Below are positions 63,261 to 64,000 of a DNA stretch of 64,000 nt, piece after piece. Under the pieces are notes generated by a model. It was not told the DNA's origin. It worked only from the letters and a program-made list of their open reading frames with translations, and ran no database searches. The position numbers and the translations under genes were made by a program. Positions within the stretch are counted from its first letter, which is position 1, and the number at the start of each line of letters is the position of its first letter. The DNA comes from Ustilago trichophora (taxonomy: Eukaryota; Basidiomycota; Ustilaginomycetes; Ustilaginales; Ustilaginaceae): positions 1-64,000 of the forward strand of contig OOIN01000010.1 in the NCBI GenBank assembly GCA_900323505.1, read 5' to 3'.

Positions 63261-64000
63261 TTACTTTGCTGGAGCTGTACTTGACGAAGGTGCACCGGTT
63301 GGAGTTGGACCTTGAACGACTTTTGTTCTAGGTGGAGCAATTGGTACGGCACCTGGGAAAGGGATTCTTAAATTCCAATTTCTTTCCAAATGCAATTGAA
63401 CATCTCTGACTTCCAACTTGTCACCTTTTCTATGTTTTGCCAATCTACAACCCATTGTAGTGACACTTTCGATAAACTCATCTGCTAGTTCGAGAAGAAG
63501 GTCTTCGACGGCTCCTTCGAGTTTTTCTTTCGAGTCGAGCTCCGAGATGAGATCGCTAATTTTGCGCTTTGTTAGGATGCAAGACGTGGGGTTAGTGGAG
63601 GTGGCAGTGGTCGTAGTGGCAGCGCCTGTGGTGGTGAGCGAGGATGAGATGGCGGCAGAGGGAAGAGTGGTAGACGTGGTGGAGGAGAGGGCGGCCGAGG
63701 CCGTTGCAGCTGCAGCTGTTGCTAGATCTGCATTGGGGTCATCGCTGGGAAGGCCCAAAAGTTCATCCGCATTGTTCGAACCTCCATTCTTACTAGGCAG
63801 CCCAAGTAGGTCATCTAAGGCAGCGTCGCCTTCACTGCCCATACCGGCGCCGGTTGGATTGGGTCTGCTTAGAATGGCAGGTGTTCCAATGACCGGTGGC
63901 ACACCCAAGCCTTGGGTCATGCTCGAACGTGGACCCGATGTGTTGGGAAAAGGCTCAGGAGCACTGTTTCCGCTAACGTTGAGAACGGGAGGGATGGCAA
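63261..64000 (-). CDS. TAF12: TAF12, TFIID/SAGA histone-fold subunit (5' part beyond the window)
   Basis: Histone-fold subunit shared by TFIID and SAGA that pairs with TAF4 or Ada1 in RNA polymerase II initiation. Only the 3' part is present: the frame is still open at the right edge, and the ATG at 63920 is internal or optional. The histone fold runs about residues 131-200 of the visible part: TKRKISDLISELDSKEKLEG, then VEDLLLELADEFIESV and the basic helix LAKHRKGDKLEVRDVQLHLE. The C-terminus after NWNLRIPFPG is short and Pro/Thr/Ser-rich. The region before the fold is Ala/Thr/Ser-rich with two copies of a DDLLGLPSKNGG-like repeat. TAA stop at 63261-63263. Confidence 0.92.
   Translation of the reverse strand, partial: AIPPVLNVSGNSAPEPFPNTSGPRSSMTQGLGVPPVIGTPAILSRPNPTGAGMGSEGDAALDDLLGLPSKNGGSNNADELLGLPSDDPNADLATAAAATASAALSSTTSTTLPSAAISSSLTTTGAATTTTATSTNPTSCILTKRKISDLISELDSKEKLEGAVEDLLLELADEFIESVTTMGCRLAKHRKGDKLEVRDVQLHLERNWNLRIPFPGAVPIAPPRTKVVQGPTPTGAPSSSTAPAK

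Noticed and set aside
1..64000. Transposons, terminal repeats, CRISPR arrays, operons
   Set aside because: No transposase, reverse transcriptase, integrase or long terminal repeat was recognised, and this is eukaryotic nuclear DNA, so prokaryotic features are not expected.

Overview
This 64-kb window is nuclear DNA of a smut fungus (Ustilaginomycotina, Ustilago/Sporisorium type). Genes are mostly intronless or carry one or two short GT-AG introns, lie on both strands without operons, and encode typical fungal housekeeping proteins. The strongest clade marker is a Kss1/Fus3-type MAP kinase with a N-terminal extension of about 228 residues at 55339-57066. That architecture is known from Kpp6, the penetration MAP kinase of Ustilago maydis. 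A perfect pheromone-response element (ACAAAGGGA on the minus strand) lies about 330 bases upstream.

Layout. 1-13 kb: a YPR011c-type mitochondrial carrier, CCT6 (chaperonin zeta), SFT2 (Golgi traffic) and a DUF89/ARMT1-type phosphatase. A gene-poor stretch (6.5-11.2 kb) separates the last two and holds two related small secreted-protein loci plus a possible third. Every gene in this part is broken by 1-2 base shifts. 13-30 kb: MRD1, a large coiled-coil protein with a KEN box, mitochondrial IF2, NOC2, and a RecA/Rad51-paralog ATPase with a long disordered N-terminus. 32-48 kb: an unrecognised 1033-residue protein, IMP3, UBP6, a PEP12-like syntaxin, a WDR89-like WD40 protein, a DUF4112 protein, an unrecognised basic protein, and the D-aminoacyl-tRNA deacylase DTD1 in three exons. 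49-64 kb: a single-pass membrane protein, a Q-rich orphan, the Kpp6-like kinase behind a 2.9-kb upstream region, NOC4, a Tyr/Asp/Gly-rich orphan, and the 3' part of TAF12.

How the genes relate. Four ribosome-assembly genes (MRD1, NOC2, IMP3, NOC4) are scattered over 47 kb but not adjacent. Folding and proteolysis (CCT6, UBP6), membrane traffic (SFT2, PEP12-like), translation (mitochondrial IF2, DTD1) and repair (Rad51 paralog) make up the rest. The plant-interaction content is the kinase and the small secreted-protein loci.

Main observations. (1) Reading-frame breaks are confined to about 1.7-12 kb, where all four housekeeping genes carry 1-2 base deletions, while about 20 genes to the right are open. 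This looks like a local sequence-quality problem or a decaying duplicated block. (2) Loci at 6980-7384 and 7908-8277 are tandem paralogs sharing TATA spacing, leader, signal-peptide core and a Cys/Tyr motif, and are candidate effectors. (3) The kinase carries an upstream PRE and TATA box. (4) DTD1 needs a 23-base terminal exon to regain its second catalytic motif. No tRNA, rRNA, transposon or CRISPR array was recognised. All assignments come from reading the sequence; no database search was run.
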